From: Yoonia sp.
Lineage (GTDB): Bacteria; Pseudomonadota; Alphaproteobacteria; Rhodobacterales; Rhodobacteraceae
Reading direction: 5' to 3'
Assembly: GCA_029252195.1 (NCBI GenBank)
Contig: JAQXBV010000092.1
Span: forward strand, 25,202-89,201
DNA length: 64,000 bases
The notes beneath the pieces are model-generated. The model searched no databases. It was not told the origin of the DNA and worked only from the letters and a program-made list of their open reading frames with translations. The position numbers were made by a program, and so were the translations under genes. Numbering within the stretch: the stretch's first letter is position 1; the number at the start of each line of letters is the position of its first letter. Below are positions 40,883-52,084 of this stretch, one piece after another.

Positions 40883-43800
40883 TGCGAAACCTCTGGCACG
40901 GGACGGTGGAAAATCTCACGAAACATGCCTGGGGTGAAGGCGGACAAGGGATTGACGCTCACATTTGGGGCGGCAGATGGCCCATCAAGATTAAAGTTAA
41001 AGCCAATCAAGCCTTCGCCCTTTCGCGTAAAAATGGAGCCGATCCCGTTGAGGATATAGAACGGCGACACAACCCCTTGGAAATCCAACTGTTTGGAGGC
41101 CAGCATGTACGTCCCGTCAAGCGAAATGCCAAGCCCCGGACCGACCGCACTCGCTTGCGTGACGATGACCTCGCGCGCGGTCAGGCGGAATTTGGCGTCA
41201 ACCTCGTCAAAGGCAAGGCCCTGCCCGTCCAATTGCCGCAAAAGCCCCGCGACACTGATCGCATCCAAAAGCGAGGCCATCGCTGGCGCATCGCTGACCC
41301 GCAAATTTCGCACCCGCAAATCGCCGTCAAACTCTCCCGCGCCCGCGGCAGGTAGAAGCGTGAGATCAAGCGTGCCTGACGTCGCGTTTTTGATTAAACC
41401 CGCCGCCGCAGCCACGCCACCCGCATCCGAACTCTGGATGCGGATCGCCGAGCGCCCGTTTTGCGGCACAATCACACCGATCACCGCAGGTCCGCCATTC
41501 AACTGCCCCGAAAATTCTCCCGAGAACCCGCCCTGCCCGTCAAATTCACCGCTGAAATTGGTGAGCGCAATGCCTTCGGTAATCTGCAACCGATCCAGTG
41601 ACAGCTTCATCGGGCCGCTCTGAGCGCCACCGCCGCCTGCGCCAAACCGTGCGCCGCGTAAATCGACCGTGCCTGATCCCAGACGCACGCTAACGGGGCG
41701 CCCCCTGCCGCGGCCTTGCAACGTCACGGGGGCATTCAGCCATGATCCTATGCGGACCTCGCTAAACTGGGCCGCATCCAATTGCCCGTCATCGGTGAGC
41801 ACGACCCGCCCTTTTGCGCTCAAGCCGCCCCCGTTGACCTCAAGCCGGTCGATCTGCGGCACGGCCCCGAGCGTCCCTGCAATCAGCAAGGCACCGCCCG
41901 CTTCTGGAGGTTTACGCCATCCAACCGCAGGGAGCCCCAATCCCACACCGCGCAGATCAGAGGTCAGTTCAAACGCAGGCGGCGCGCCGCGCACAAGATC
42001 AATAGTTATCTGCGCAGGCCCTGCCCCCGTCACAGAGCCTCTTGGCAAATTGATCTTGAACGCCTGCAAAAGCGGCTCGGACAGGGTCAATTGCGCCGAG
42101 ACGCGACTGCGCCCCTTAAACTGCGGGCCGAAACGTTGCTCCCAAGAGGCATTCAGCGCCACGCCATCAAGTTGCACAGGCCCCGAAATGCGCAGCCCCG
42201 CGTTATCGGTGGCAACCTCCAGTCGGGCAGCCTGCAAGCGCCGACCCTTGATCAGGGTCTCACTGCGGACATCGCGCAACTGCGCGGCAATATCAAAGCG
42301 AACCTCGCTTGGCGGTACCCCTTTGCGCAACGGGAACCGGACCTTACCGCTAACAGTTGCACGGCCATCGGCCAGCGTCACCGCCTGCCCCGCCTTGGTA
42401 ATAAACTCAAACGGTTCGCGGTCCAAAAGCGACAACACTGATGTAACAGAGCCATCAAGCGCCAGATCGACAACCGCATCCCCGCCCTTCACGCGGGTAT
42501 CAAGAATAACCATCGATGTGCCTGTCAGATCGACCCGTCCGCCCTGCGGCGCAGGCACATGGCCGCGATCGAGCGACAGGATCATCTGATTGTTTTCGAT
42601 ATATCCGACGCCCGCCGCATCTTGCATCAAGGGCATTGTGCGCATGAATTTGATCGTCCCGTCTGCAACACCAAATCGGGCCGCGATCACCGCAGGCACC
42701 CCTTGACGGGCGCGCAGGTTAAAGGTCGCATTTTGAATTTGACCTTGCGATACATTCTCGGCCAGCCAGTTGCGCGACCCCGGTTTCACCGAGACGGGCC
42801 AAAGCGCTACAAGCCGCACAGGCGCGATCCGGTCAACCGCGCCATCAACCGCAACCTGCCATCCTTCGGTTGTCGCCGCAATTTTTCCTGACGCGGTCAC
42901 ATGGGTCTCCCCGTCCAACAGGGTCAATTCACCGATTTCCACCGAAAACGGCTTGAACCGCAGCCGCAGATCCACTGTCGCAGGCGGCAGGTCCAATCCC
43001 GTTTCATACAGATCACCCGCTGCCAGAGAGGCCGTCGGAACCGAAAACTGGGCGACCAAAGTTTGCGGCACGCCCGCCACAATATCGCGCAAATAAGCGC
43101 GACCCGTCGCTTTTATGGCCCCCTGCGGCGCCTCAAGCTCGACGTGATCAAAGCGGATCAACTGACTTGCTGGGTCATAGGTCATATAGGCCTTGGCCTG
43201 ATCAAAGGCCAAAGGCTCGGTTGCGGCATTGGGTTGCAAGGCCCCCTTGCCCAATTCGAGTGTGGCACTCAACGGACCAAGGGCACCGTTGTCGTCCAGA
43301 GTAGTGCGAAGGGCCGCCGTGATCGGGGCATCGATCTCTGCCAGAAACTGCAGCGCAGGCGATTGGGTCGCGATATCGCGGGCGCGCGCGTCCGTGAGCG
43401 TCATGCCAAGCTGTGCCGCCCGGGCGCCGCGCGGACTCTCGTAATCAAAGGCCAGACGGGTGATCTCGGCGCCACCTGACAATAGGTTGAAATTACCGCG
43501 CAGCGCCGTCTTGTCGTAGCGCAAATCCAAAACGATCTCGCCACCGTCCACCGTCCAACTACGTCCGGCCCGAATATCGATATAATTGATGATCAGCCCT
43601 GTGGCCGACACGGTTTCGAGGGCAGCCAATGCAGGATGCTCGAATAGCGCATCGCTTTGATCCAGAAGCGCTACAAAGGATGGCGCGCCGTCAAATCCGC
43701 CCTCTGGACCAAATGCCATCGCAAGGGTCCCGTCAGCGGCCCGCGTCAAGCTAATCTGGGCACCTTCCAGCGCGACATCTTGCATCAAAAGGCTACCCTC

Positions 43801-44160
43801 AAAGAGAATGCCCCGCGGGGAAATGCCGCCCTCAAGCGATGAGGCCCGTGCGATCTGACGGCCCTCCGTGTCTTTCACAATCGTATCAACAAGCCTGACG
43901 CGTGGGTGAAGATCACGCCCTACCGTGATGTAAATATTGGAGAATGCAACCTCGCCGCCCTGCATCATCTGACTGACGCGCGCCTCGATCCGCGATGTCA
44001 GCCAATCGGGGGCGTCGATGTCTTGCCCGATCATCAAAACGGCTGCTACGGCTGCGAAAACCACTGGCAAAAACGCGATCAACACCACCGTGCGCAGCGC
44101 ATGCCAAAGCCAGCGCCAGGATTTGCGCACCTTCGGGTTTGAAGAAGCCTCGTCTTGCAT
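40879..44160 (-). CDS. AsmA-like/YhdP-type (DUF3971) envelope protein
   Basis: 1093 aa, N-terminal TM, repetitive beta-rich body; ATGA overlap with queA. Confidence 0.85.
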   Translation of the reverse strand: MQDEASSNPKVRKSWRWLWHALRTVVLIAFLPVVFAAVAAVLMIGQDIDAPDWLTSRIEARVSQMMQGGEVAFSNIYITVGRDLHPRVRLVDTIVKDTEGRQIARASSLEGGISPRGILFEGSLLMQDVALEGAQISLTRAADGTLAMAFGPEGGFDGAPSFVALLDQSDALFEHPALAALETVSATGLIINYIDIRAGRSWTVDGGEIVLDLRYDKTALRGNFNLLSGGAEITRLAFDYESPRGARAAQLGMTLTDARARDIATQSPALQFLAEIDAPITAALRTTLDDNGALGPLSATLELGKGALQPNAATEPLAFDQAKAYMTYDPASQLIRFDHVELEAPQGAIKATGRAYLRDIVAGVPQTLVAQFSVPTASLAAGDLYETGLDLPPATVDLRLRFKPFSVEIGELTLLDGETHVTASGKIAATTEGWQVAVDGAVDRIAPVRLVALWPVSVKPGSRNWLAENVSQGQIQNATFNLRARQGVPAVIAARFGVADGTIKFMRTMPLMQDAAGVGYIENNQMILSLDRGHVPAPQGGRVDLTGTSMVILDTRVKGGDAVVDLALDGSVTSVLSLLDREPFEFITKAGQAVTLADGRATVSGKVRFPLRKGVPPSEVRFDIAAQLRDVRSETLIKGRRLQAARLEVATDNAGLRISGPVQLDGVALNASWEQRFGPQFKGRSRVSAQLTLSEPLLQAFKINLPRGSVTGAGPAQITIDLVRGAPPAFELTSDLRGVGLGLPAVGWRKPPEAGGALLIAGTLGAVPQIDRLEVNGGGLSAKGRVVLTDDGQLDAAQFSEVRIGSWLNAPVTLQGRGRGRPVSVRLGSGTVDLRGARFGAGGGGAQSGPMKLSLDRLQITEGIALTNFSGEFDGQGGFSGEFSGQLNGGPAVIGVIVPQNGRSAIRIQSSDAGGVAAAAGLIKNATSGTLDLTLLPAAGAGEFDGDLRVRNLRVSDAPAMASLLDAISVAGLLRQLDGQGLAFDEVDAKFRLTAREVIVTQASAVGPGLGISLDGTYMLASKQLDFQGVVSPFYILNGIGSIFTRKGEGLIGFNFNLDGPSAAPNVSVNPLSAFTPGMFREIFHRPVPEVSQ

Positions 44161-44244
44161 GGCGGCCTTATGTTACCTGCACTTTATCTTTGCCTGAGTT
44201 GGGCTAAAACAAAACCATCAATCTGGCACAATGGGAGAAATCAC

Positions 44245-44715
44245 ATGCAAGAGCTCAAAATCGGCGACAAAGCCCCCCTTTTCAGCGCCCCGCGTGACGG
44301 CGGCGACACCGTCAACCTCGCCGATCACGCAGGCCAGCAAGTCGTGCTCTACTTCTACCCCAAAGACGACACATCAGGCTGCACCAAAGAAGCGATCGGT
44401 TTCACCGAAATGGCCGAAGCTTTCGCCCAATCGAGCGCGGTTGTGCTTGGCGTGTCCAAAGACACCGTCAAGAAGCACGAAAAATTCGTCGCAAAACACG
44501 GGCTCAAAATCGCGCTTCTCGCCGATGATACAGGCACCCTTTGCGAAGACTACGGCACATGGGTCGAGAAATCGATGTATGGCAAAACCTATATGGGGAT
44601 CGAACGGGCGACGTTTCTGATTGGGGCCGACGGGATGATCAAACAGATTTGGCGCAAGGTCAAAGTGGCAGGCCACGTTGAGGCGGTTCTTGAAGAAGTC
44701 CGCGCAAGCGCATGA
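44245..44715 (+). CDS. bcp: Thiol peroxidase Bcp (peroxiredoxin)
   Basis: MQELKIGDKAPLFSAPRDGG...VVLYFYPKDDTSGCTKEAIGFTE. Confidence 0.95.
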   Translation: MQELKIGDKAPLFSAPRDGGDTVNLADHAGQQVVLYFYPKDDTSGCTKEAIGFTEMAEAFAQSSAVVLGVSKDTVKKHEKFVAKHGLKIALLADDTGTLCEDYGTWVEKSMYGKTYMGIERATFLIGADGMIKQIWRKVKVAGHVEAVLEEVRASA

Positions 44716-45539
44716 TATCCCTTACAGAAATGGCCGTCGATGTTCTCAACACCGCTGACGGCCGGACCAAAACGGCCCTATCTCGCACCCATGCGGCCAG
44801 CTGGCAAGTGGCGCGTGCGGCAGGCACTGCCCCTGAGATCGGCCACGCCACGCCGCCCGGCCAGCCTGCGCGCCCCGCTCAGCCTGCGCTGCTTGATCCG
44901 CGTGACGTGCCTGTGCGCAAACCGGGGACGCCCGAGGGACGGATCGCCCTGTTGCACGCGGTGGCCCATATCGAGCTGAACGCGGTCGATCTGCACTGGG
45001 ACATTATCGCGCGCTTCACGGACACACCGATGCCAATCGGATTTTACGACGATTGGGTGAAATCTGCGGATGAAGAATCCAAACATTTCAATCTGATGTG
45101 CGACTGTCTTGAAGCAGCAGGCAGCCATTACGGCGCCCTGCCTGCACATGCCGGCATGTGGCGCGCTGCCCAAGACACAGCAACCGATTTCATGGGGCGG
45201 CTTGCCGTTGTGCCCATGGTCCTTGAGGCCCGCGGGCTGGATGTGACCCCGAATATGATTCGGCTTTTCAAACAGGCCAAGGCGACAGATGCGGTCGCAG
45301 CGCTCGAAATCATCTACGCCGAAGAGGTGCACCATGTGGCTTATGGCTCCAAATGGTTCCACTTCTTGTGTGGCAAAAACCACTTAGACCCGACACCGAC
45401 CTTTCACAGCTTGGTTAAACGCTATTTCCACGGGGCGCTAAAACCGCCGTTCAACGAGGAAAAACGGGCTGAAGCTGGCATACCGCCCGACTTTTACTGG
45501 CCACTTGCCGAGCAAAACACAACGCGCGGCGTGAAATAG
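44712..45539 (+). CDS. DUF455 ferritin-like protein
   Basis: 275 aa; ALLHAVAHIELNAVDLHWDIIARF, ADEESKHFNLM, IYAEEVHHVAYGSKWF. Confidence 0.92.
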   Translation: MISLTEMAVDVLNTADGRTKTALSRTHAASWQVARAAGTAPEIGHATPPGQPARPAQPALLDPRDVPVRKPGTPEGRIALLHAVAHIELNAVDLHWDIIARFTDTPMPIGFYDDWVKSADEESKHFNLMCDCLEAAGSHYGALPAHAGMWRAAQDTATDFMGRLAVVPMVLEARGLDVTPNMIRLFKQAKATDAVAALEIIYAEEVHHVAYGSKWFHFLCGKNHLDPTPTFHSLVKRYFHGALKPPFNEEKRAEAGIPPDFYWPLAEQNTTRGVK

Positions 45540-45697
45540 TCGGCAGATTCACGCCTAAGCCTGCAATCTTTCGCCCAAACCCCGCGCATGACGCCGCAAA
45601 AAGATTGCGGGATGGGAACTGGGTGTCTAACACCGGCGGGCGGCAATAGAGGGTGTGGGAGCCTGTCGTGTAAAGGGACGGGACAAGGACAGTAACA

Positions 45698-47005
45698 TTG
45701 CGATCACGGCTAACATCAAAACTTCACGGATGGCTGGAAAGCCATTTCCCCGAAAAGAGGCTGTTTTTGCGGTCTGATAGCGAGACACGGTTCATCCGCC
45801 TGACCGCTGAAACGCAACTGGTCGTCTGGACAGGTGGAACGCTGGTTGTGGGTTGGACGATTATCGCCACGGCGATTCTCTTGATGGATAGCATTGGCGC
45901 CGGCAACTTCCGCGCACAGGCCCAACGCGATCAAATGATCTACGAACAGCGCCTCAATTCACTGTCTTCTGAGCGTGACCTGCGGGCTGAAGAGGCCGTC
46001 GCTGCCCAACACCGCTTCAATTCCGCGCTCGAACAGATTTCGTTGATGCAATCGGAACTCTTGAACACCGAAGACAAACGTCGCGAGCTGGAAACAGGGC
46101 TTGAGGTGGTGCAATCCACCCTGCGAGACACCATGAAAGCCCGCGAAGAGGCCCGCGACCAAGTGGCGGCTCTGTCAGCTGACGGTGCCGAGGCCAATTC
46201 AGGCGCGATTTCTGCCGAGACCTCTGGCACGATGAATATTCTCGCCGATGCGCTGCGCGAAACCGCAGCCGAGCGGGACCTGATCGCCGCAGACGCCGCT
46301 TTTGCACTCGATCACGCATCCGAGATTGAAAACGAACTGCGTTTAATGCAGGAAAAGAACGACGAAATTTTCCGCCAGCTTGAAGAAGCCATGATGGTTT
46401 CCGTCGAGCCGCTGGACAAAATGTTCCGGCAGGCAGGCCTGAACCCCGATAACCTACTCAGCGCCGTGCGCCGTGGCTACTCCGGCACAGGCGGCCCGCT
46501 GACACCGCTGCAGTTTTCGACCAAAGGTGGCGGGCCTGATCCCGACGCCAGCCGCGCCAACGGCATTCTGGACCGGATGGACCGCATTAACCTCTACCGG
46601 ATCGCCGCCGAGCGCGCGCCATTCGACATTCCCGTCAAGAGCAATTTCCGCTTTACCTCTGGCTTTGGCCAGCGCTGGGGACGCTTGCACGCGGGCACGG
46701 ATTTTGCGGGTCCTGTGGGGACGCCGATCTATGCAACCGCCGACGGCGTTGTTGTCAGCGCGAGCTGGTCGTCTGGGTATGGCCGCCTGATCAAGATCCA
46801 ACACGAGTTTGGGATTGAGACGCGTTACGCACATTTGAACGCAATGAACGTTTCAGTTGGTCAAAGGGTCTCGCGCGGACAGCGAATTGGTGATATGGGC
46901 AATTCAGGCCGGTCCACCGGACCCCATCTTCACTATGAGGTCCGCGTCGGTGGCTCTCCTGTTAACCCAATGATTTACATAAGAGCTGGACAAGATGTTT
47001 TCTAA
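45698..47005 (+). CDS. M23 family metallopeptidase with N-terminal TM and coiled coil
   Basis: 435 aa; GFGQRWGRLHAGTDFAGPVGTPIYATADGVV, STGPHLHYEVRVGG. Confidence 0.95.
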   Translation: MRSRLTSKLHGWLESHFPEKRLFLRSDSETRFIRLTAETQLVVWTGGTLVVGWTIIATAILLMDSIGAGNFRAQAQRDQMIYEQRLNSLSSERDLRAEEAVAAQHRFNSALEQISLMQSELLNTEDKRRELETGLEVVQSTLRDTMKAREEARDQVAALSADGAEANSGAISAETSGTMNILADALRETAAERDLIAADAAFALDHASEIENELRLMQEKNDEIFRQLEEAMMVSVEPLDKMFRQAGLNPDNLLSAVRRGYSGTGGPLTPLQFSTKGGGPDPDASRANGILDRMDRINLYRIAAERAPFDIPVKSNFRFTSGFGQRWGRLHAGTDFAGPVGTPIYATADGVVVSASWSSGYGRLIKIQHEFGIETRYAHLNAMNVSVGQRVSRGQRIGDMGNSGRSTGPHLHYEVRVGGSPVNPMIYIRAGQDVF

Positions 47006-47477
47006 ATCAAAAATCAACGAGCCTGCCCCGAAAGCAGAAGAAGCACCAAAGATGCCAGCGGCTGCTGCACCTGCGTCAGATTTCAAGGCTGCCCCACTTA
47101 AGGCAAAGCCAGCAGCCTCTGTGCTGTCCTCTGACCTCTTGGTCACAGGCAATCTGAAAACGACTGGCGACATCCAGATCGAAGGTCAGGTTGACGGCGA
47201 CATCCGCGCGCATTTGCTCACCGTTGGCGAAGGGGCCACTGTCAAAGGCGAAGTGATTGCCGACGACGTTGTGGTCAATGGTCGCGTGATCGGACGTGTG
47301 CGTGGCCTGAAGGTCCGCCTGACATCGACCGCGCGCGTTGAGGGTGACATCATACACAAGACCATCGCCATCGAATCCGGCGCCCACTTTGAAGGGTCAG
47401 TGCAGCGTCAGGACGACCCTCTGACAACCGGCACAGGTGGCAAGGCCAAAATGCCAACGACGGAAACGAAAGACTAA
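46995..47477 (+). CDS. Bactofilin (polymer-forming cytoskeletal protein)
   Basis: 160 aa; NLKTTGDIQIEGQVDGDIRAHLLTVGEGATVKGEVIADDVVVNGRVIGRVRG. Confidence 0.95.
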   Translation: MFSKSKINEPAPKAEEAPKMPAAAAPASDFKAAPLKAKPAASVLSSDLLVTGNLKTTGDIQIEGQVDGDIRAHLLTVGEGATVKGEVIADDVVVNGRVIGRVRGLKVRLTSTARVEGDIIHKTIAIESGAHFEGSVQRQDDPLTTGTGGKAKMPTTETKD

Positions 47478-48268
47478 GACTTTCGACCAATTAGTTTTAG
47501 AAAGGCGGACGGGATACCCTGATCCGCCTTTTTTCTGTTTCGAATCCGCTCTGCCCGCGCGTTGTCCTGTTTGACAATCGCCGCCTGTTCCGGCGCTTCG
47601 GCCTCAGGAACAATCGTCTCGGTCAGGACCGACACGTGGGTAATCTGGCGATCACCATCCAAATGCCCTATCATCATCTGACCCATTATCTGTCCGCGCA
47701 CGGGTGCGAATGGCACATCTGTCTTCAGTGGAGTGCCATCGCTCGGTAAACTGTCAGGCAAGCCCAAGATCAACACATGATCGGCAGAAGGTTTATATCT
47801 CTCATTCTCCGTCAGAAATTCGCGCAGCGCGGTCCTCATCACCGTTGAGAACGTAAATGATATGAAATAATGCCGCCCATTTACGGGCACGTCTTTCCAT
47901 ATAAGGTTGCTTGTTTGCGCCACCAATAGCCATGATGGCGCAGGACTTGAATACCCTTGGGTTGTGCCCATCAGCAAACTGCAAGACCGATCAATACGGC
48001 CAACACCAGCGAGACTATCAAACCATTTCTGGTCATCCGAGGCATGGTGCACGCAGAAGTAAAACTCACGTGGCGGCTCCTGATCGGGCTTCCCGATCAA
48101 ATCCAGTCCAAAGGCTTGAATGGTAATAAAACGGCCTGTCAGCGATGCAGTGACGTCGCCCAAGGAATGCGTGCTGATTGTTACACCTGTAGAAATAAAA
48201 CCGGCGCATGGTTTCGGTTCATATTCGAACCCCCGTCGGGTTAAAACCGCCCAACCATCCCAAGTCAT
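47474..48268 (-). CDS. Hypothetical protein, no family recognised
   Basis: 264 aa ORF not explained by an opposite-strand gene; tail-to-tail 4-bp overlap with bactofilin. Confidence 0.7.
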   Translation of the reverse strand: MTWDGWAVLTRRGFEYEPKPCAGFISTGVTISTHSLGDVTASLTGRFITIQAFGLDLIGKPDQEPPREFYFCVHHASDDQKWFDSLAGVGRIDRSCSLLMGTTQGYSSPAPSWLLVAQTSNLIWKDVPVNGRHYFISFTFSTVMRTALREFLTENERYKPSADHVLILGLPDSLPSDGTPLKTDVPFAPVRGQIMGQMMIGHLDGDRQITHVSVLTETIVPEAEAPEQAAIVKQDNARAERIRNRKKADQGIPSAFLKLIGRKS

Positions 48269-48271
48269 CGC

Positions 48272-49396
48272 CTACTCGCCCTGAGCATCCGCGCGGGATT
48301 TGCCAGAGACCGCCAAAGCCAAGGTCGCCGCCATGAACCCGTCTAGATCACCGTCCAAAACACCTTTGGTGTCGGAGGTCTCGTAGTTGGTGCGCAGGTC
48401 TTTCACCATCTGATAGGGCTGCAACACATAGGACCGGATCTGGTTACCCCAGCCTGCATCGCCCGCGTTTTCGTGCACTTCGTTGACCAAGGCCGAGCGC
48501 TTGTCCAATTCCATCTGATACAGACGCGATTTCAACGCTTTCATCGCGATATCGCGGTTCTGGTGTTGCGACTTCTCGGAGGACGTCACCACAATCCCCG
48601 TGGGGAAGTGGGTGATCCGCACCGCAGAATCGGTAGTGTTGACGTGCTGACCACCGGCACCAGACGAACGGTAGGTATCCAAACGAATATCGGAGGGGTT
48701 AACCTCAATCTCGATATTGTCATCCACAACCGGATAAACCTTCACGGAGGTAAACGACGTGTGTCGCTTGGCGGCGCTGTCAAAGGGCGAGATGCGCACC
48801 AAACGGTGCACGCCGCTCTCGGACTTCAACCAGCCATAGGCGTTCGGGCCGCTGATCTTATAAGACGCCGATTTAATCCCGGCCTCTTCGCCCGGTGTCT
48901 CGGACTGCAACTCGACCTTATAACCCTTTTTCTCGGCCCAGCGGACATACATCCGCGCCAGCATATTCGCCCAGTCGCAGGATTCCGTGCCACCCGCGCC
49001 CGAGTTGATCTCAAGGAAAGTATCGTTGCCGTCGGCCTCGCCATCCAACAGCGCTTCAAGCTCTTTGGCCGCCGCGACTTTTTCGAGCTTTTTGAGCGCG
49101 GTTTCGGCCTCGGCCACGACCTCGGCGTCATCTTCCATCTCACCCAGCTCGATCAGCTCGACGTTATCGGCCAAGTCCTGACGGATGGACTCATAAGAGC
49201 CCACCGCATCCACCAGCATCTGACGGTCGCGCATCAATTTTTGTGCCGCTTCCGGATCATCCCAAAGGGTCGGGTCTTCAACGCGCGCGTTGAACTCTTC
49301 CAACCGGTAGGGGGCGGTTTCATAGTTTAAACGCTGCGCCAAGAGGGCCAGCGACTTCTCAATCGCGTCAACGGAGTTTTGGGTATCTGCGCGCAT
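48272..49396 (-). CDS. prfB: Peptide chain release factor 2
   Basis: 374 aa, [22 protein letters not shown]; continuous frame. Confidence 0.97.
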   Translation of the reverse strand: MRADTQNSVDAIEKSLALLAQRLNYETAPYRLEEFNARVEDPTLWDDPEAAQKLMRDRQMLVDAVGSYESIRQDLADNVELIELGEMEDDAEVVAEAETALKKLEKVAAAKELEALLDGEADGNDTFLEINSGAGGTESCDWANMLARMYVRWAEKKGYKVELQSETPGEEAGIKSASYKISGPNAYGWLKSESGVHRLVRISPFDSAAKRHTSFTSVKVYPVVDDNIEIEVNPSDIRLDTYRSSGAGGQHVNTTDSAVRITHFPTGIVVTSSEKSQHQNRDIAMKALKSRLYQMELDKRSALVNEVHENAGDAGWGNQIRSYVLQPYQMVKDLRTNYETSDTKGVLDGDLDGFMAATLALAVSGKSRADAQGE

Positions 49397-49444
49397 AATG
49401 CACCTATCTGATCAATCGGCTAAGCGGGGTCATAGCAAGGGAAT

Positions 49445-51970
49445 TTAGTAAAGGCCACCCGAGGAAAGTGATCCAAAAGACGCCTTCGGCCCGAACTGTG
49501 CGGTGCCACCTGACGAGGATTCCACCTGACGGGTCTGACGTGGGACAACATCGAGCAGGGGCAAGTCGGCCGCCATGCCAAAGCCACCGTCGACAGTCAC
49601 ACCAAAGATCGGCTCTTCGCCTGGACGGAAACATTCGGCAATCACGTTCTCGCCGTCCGCGTCATCGGGCAACCGCGCGCCGGTAAAGCGATCGATCTTG
49701 ATGAACTGGCACTCATCGGGGACATGGAAGGCCCCGCCGCCATAGGTCTTGATCGCTTCGGTCATAAACTCATTAAAGACGGGTCCGCACAGGGTGCCAC
49801 CAAAGGCCCCTTCACCCAGACTGCGCGGGTTATCAAAGCCAATGTAGCAGCCTGCGACGATGTTACTGGAAAAGCCCACGAACCACACGTCTTTGGCGTC
49901 GTTGGTCGTGCCTGTCTTACCCGCAATCGGGACAGGCAAATTCACGGTCCGGCTGGCAGAACCGCGCTGGACCACGCCTTCCATCATCGACGTCAGCTGA
50001 TAGGCCGTGATCTCGTTCATCACACGCTCGCGGTTAGAACTGATGCGTGGAGATTGCCCCAGCGGCAGGTTCAAATCGTTACAATCTTCGCAAACGCGTT
50101 CGTCGTGGCGGTAAACAGTCTTGCCGTAACGGTCCTGCACACGGTCAACCAAGGTCGGTTCCACCCGCTCGCCGCCATTGGCAAACATCGCATAGGCCGC
50201 GACCATCTTGAACAGGGTCGTCTCTTGCGCGCCCAAAGCGTTGGCGAGCACGGGCTGCAACTTATCATAAACGCCAAACTTTTCAGCGTAGCGGCCCACA
50301 ACATCCATGCCGACCTCTTGGGCCAGACGAATGGTCATCAGGTTGCGCGACTGCTCGATCCCCGTGCGCAAAGGTGTCGGGCCGTAATACTGGTTCGACG
50401 CGTTTTGGGGGCGCCATACGCCCTGCGGGGTGTTGATCTCAATCGGCGCGTCGACCACGATTGTCGCGGGCGAATAGCCACTGTCGAGTGCCGAGGCATA
50501 CACAAACGGCTTGAACGACGAGCCGGGCTGACGCTTGGCTTGGGTGGCGCGGTTGAAAACAGACGCCTGATAGGAAAAACCGCCCTGCATCGCGATCACG
50601 CGGCCTGTATTGACGTCCATCGCCATAAAGCCGCCCTGCACTTCCGGCACTTGGCGCAGCGTCCAGCGGATGAAAACGCCGTCGCTGTCATTGACCATGC
50701 GGCGGACATGCACCACATCGCCTACTGCGAAATTCTCGAAGAAATCGCCACGCATCCAGTCGATGTCAGCGCGCGGAATGACCTGTGGTTCGGCCTCTGT
50801 GGCAACAACATCTTCGATGCCAACCTGCAATTCGTTCTCGCTCACGCCCAAAATGACGGCCGGATACCATTTGCTTTCCAGCGTCACATCGCGGGCCACG
50901 TCGCTATCGCGCAAGGCCGCACGCCACGCCTCTTCGGAGCCGAGCGCCTCTGCGGCGATCGTTTTGCCCGTGCCGCGCCAACGGCCAGCGCCACGGTCGT
51001 ATTGCTCAAGCGCGCGCTGCAAGGCATGGGCCGCTTCAACTTGCATGTCGGGGTCAATTGTCGCCCTGATCGACAAGCCGCCGTTAAAAAACTCGTCCTC
51101 GCCAAAGTTCTGGCTAAGCTGGCGCCGGATTTCGTCCGAGAAGTAATCGCGCGACGGACGCTCGCTGGCGAATGACGCAAAGTCGCCGTTTTGCACCGTG
51201 CGCAGCGGATCGGCCAAAGCCTCTTGATAGCCCGCCTCGGTCAGATACCCGTTCTCGAACATTTCGCGCAGGATGAAATTGCGCCGCTCCAGAGCCGCTT
51301 CGCGGTTCTTGACGGGGTGATAGCTATAGGGGGCTTTGGGGTGAACCGCCAGAAACGCGGCCTCCGCTGGGGAAAGGTCGGCTAAGGACTTGTTGAAATA
51401 GCTCTGCGCCGCAGCCGTCACACCAAAAGAACGCACACCAAGGTCAATCTCGTTGAGGTACAGTTCCAGAATGCCATCTTTGCCCAATGTGGCCTCAAGG
51501 CGCGGCGCGAGGATAAGCTCTTGGATCTTGCGCTCTGCGGTGCGCGATCCGTCGAGCAAAAAGTTTTTTGTGACCTGCTGTGTGATCGTCGAGGCACCGC
51601 GCAATTCGCGCCCGCCAGATTTGACCGCGTCCACAAATGCGGCGGCCATACCGCGCAAATCGTAACCGGGGTGGGAATAGAAATTCTTGTCTTCCGCCGA
51701 AATAAACGCCTGTTTGACGATGTCGGGGATTTCCGCAGAGGGCGTGAACAGGCGGCGCTCGGTCGCGAATTCGTCGATGATCCGGCCTTCGGCGGAATAA
51801 ACGCGGCTGATCGTCTTTGGGGCATATTTTGACAGCACATCATATGAGGGTAAGTCACGGCCATACATATAGAAAATCGCGCCCAAGGTGAGCGCCATCA
51901 TCGCGAGGCCCAGCGTCAACATCGAAAAGATGCCGCCAAAGAAAGACATGATAAAGCGCAGCACGGCCAC
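49445..51970 (-). CDS. mrcA: Penicillin-binding protein 1A
   Basis: 841 aa; AFISAEDKNFYSHPGYDLRGM, GASTITQQVTKNFLL, RQPGSSFKPFVYASAL, AGKTGTTNDAKDVWFVG. Confidence 0.97.
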   Translation of the reverse strand: MAVLRFIMSFFGGIFSMLTLGLAMMALTLGAIFYMYGRDLPSYDVLSKYAPKTISRVYSAEGRIIDEFATERRLFTPSAEIPDIVKQAFISAEDKNFYSHPGYDLRGMAAAFVDAVKSGGRELRGASTITQQVTKNFLLDGSRTAERKIQELILAPRLEATLGKDGILELYLNEIDLGVRSFGVTAAAQSYFNKSLADLSPAEAAFLAVHPKAPYSYHPVKNREAALERRNFILREMFENGYLTEAGYQEALADPLRTVQNGDFASFASERPSRDYFSDEIRRQLSQNFGEDEFFNGGLSIRATIDPDMQVEAAHALQRALEQYDRGAGRWRGTGKTIAAEALGSEEAWRAALRDSDVARDVTLESKWYPAVILGVSENELQVGIEDVVATEAEPQVIPRADIDWMRGDFFENFAVGDVVHVRRMVNDSDGVFIRWTLRQVPEVQGGFMAMDVNTGRVIAMQGGFSYQASVFNRATQAKRQPGSSFKPFVYASALDSGYSPATIVVDAPIEINTPQGVWRPQNASNQYYGPTPLRTGIEQSRNLMTIRLAQEVGMDVVGRYAEKFGVYDKLQPVLANALGAQETTLFKMVAAYAMFANGGERVEPTLVDRVQDRYGKTVYRHDERVCEDCNDLNLPLGQSPRISSNRERVMNEITAYQLTSMMEGVVQRGSASRTVNLPVPIAGKTGTTNDAKDVWFVGFSSNIVAGCYIGFDNPRSLGEGAFGGTLCGPVFNEFMTEAIKTYGGGAFHVPDECQFIKIDRFTGARLPDDADGENVIAECFRPGEEPIFGVTVDGGFGMAADLPLLDVVPRQTRQVESSSGGTAQFGPKASFGSLSSGGLY

Positions 51971-52084
51971 AGACCCCCAATAAGTTGATTGGCTTATAGG
52001 CGGAAGGGATCAATTGGTCAAAAGCCCAAACGCGAATTTTGGCGCGAATTCGCCTGACATTGCATCACTTTTCGACGAGATCAC

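Noticed and set aside
40879-44160. Large repetitive adhesin or toxin
   Set aside because: N-terminal TM plus AsmA/YhdP-like beta-rich body and coupling to queA fit an envelope lipid-transport-type protein better.
48272-49396. Programmed +1 frameshift in prfB
   Set aside because: The reading frame is continuous from the start codon; no internal TGA slippery site.
49724-51175. 483-aa plus-strand ORF opposite PBP1A
   Set aside because: Antisense shadow; PBP1A motifs on the minus strand are unambiguous.
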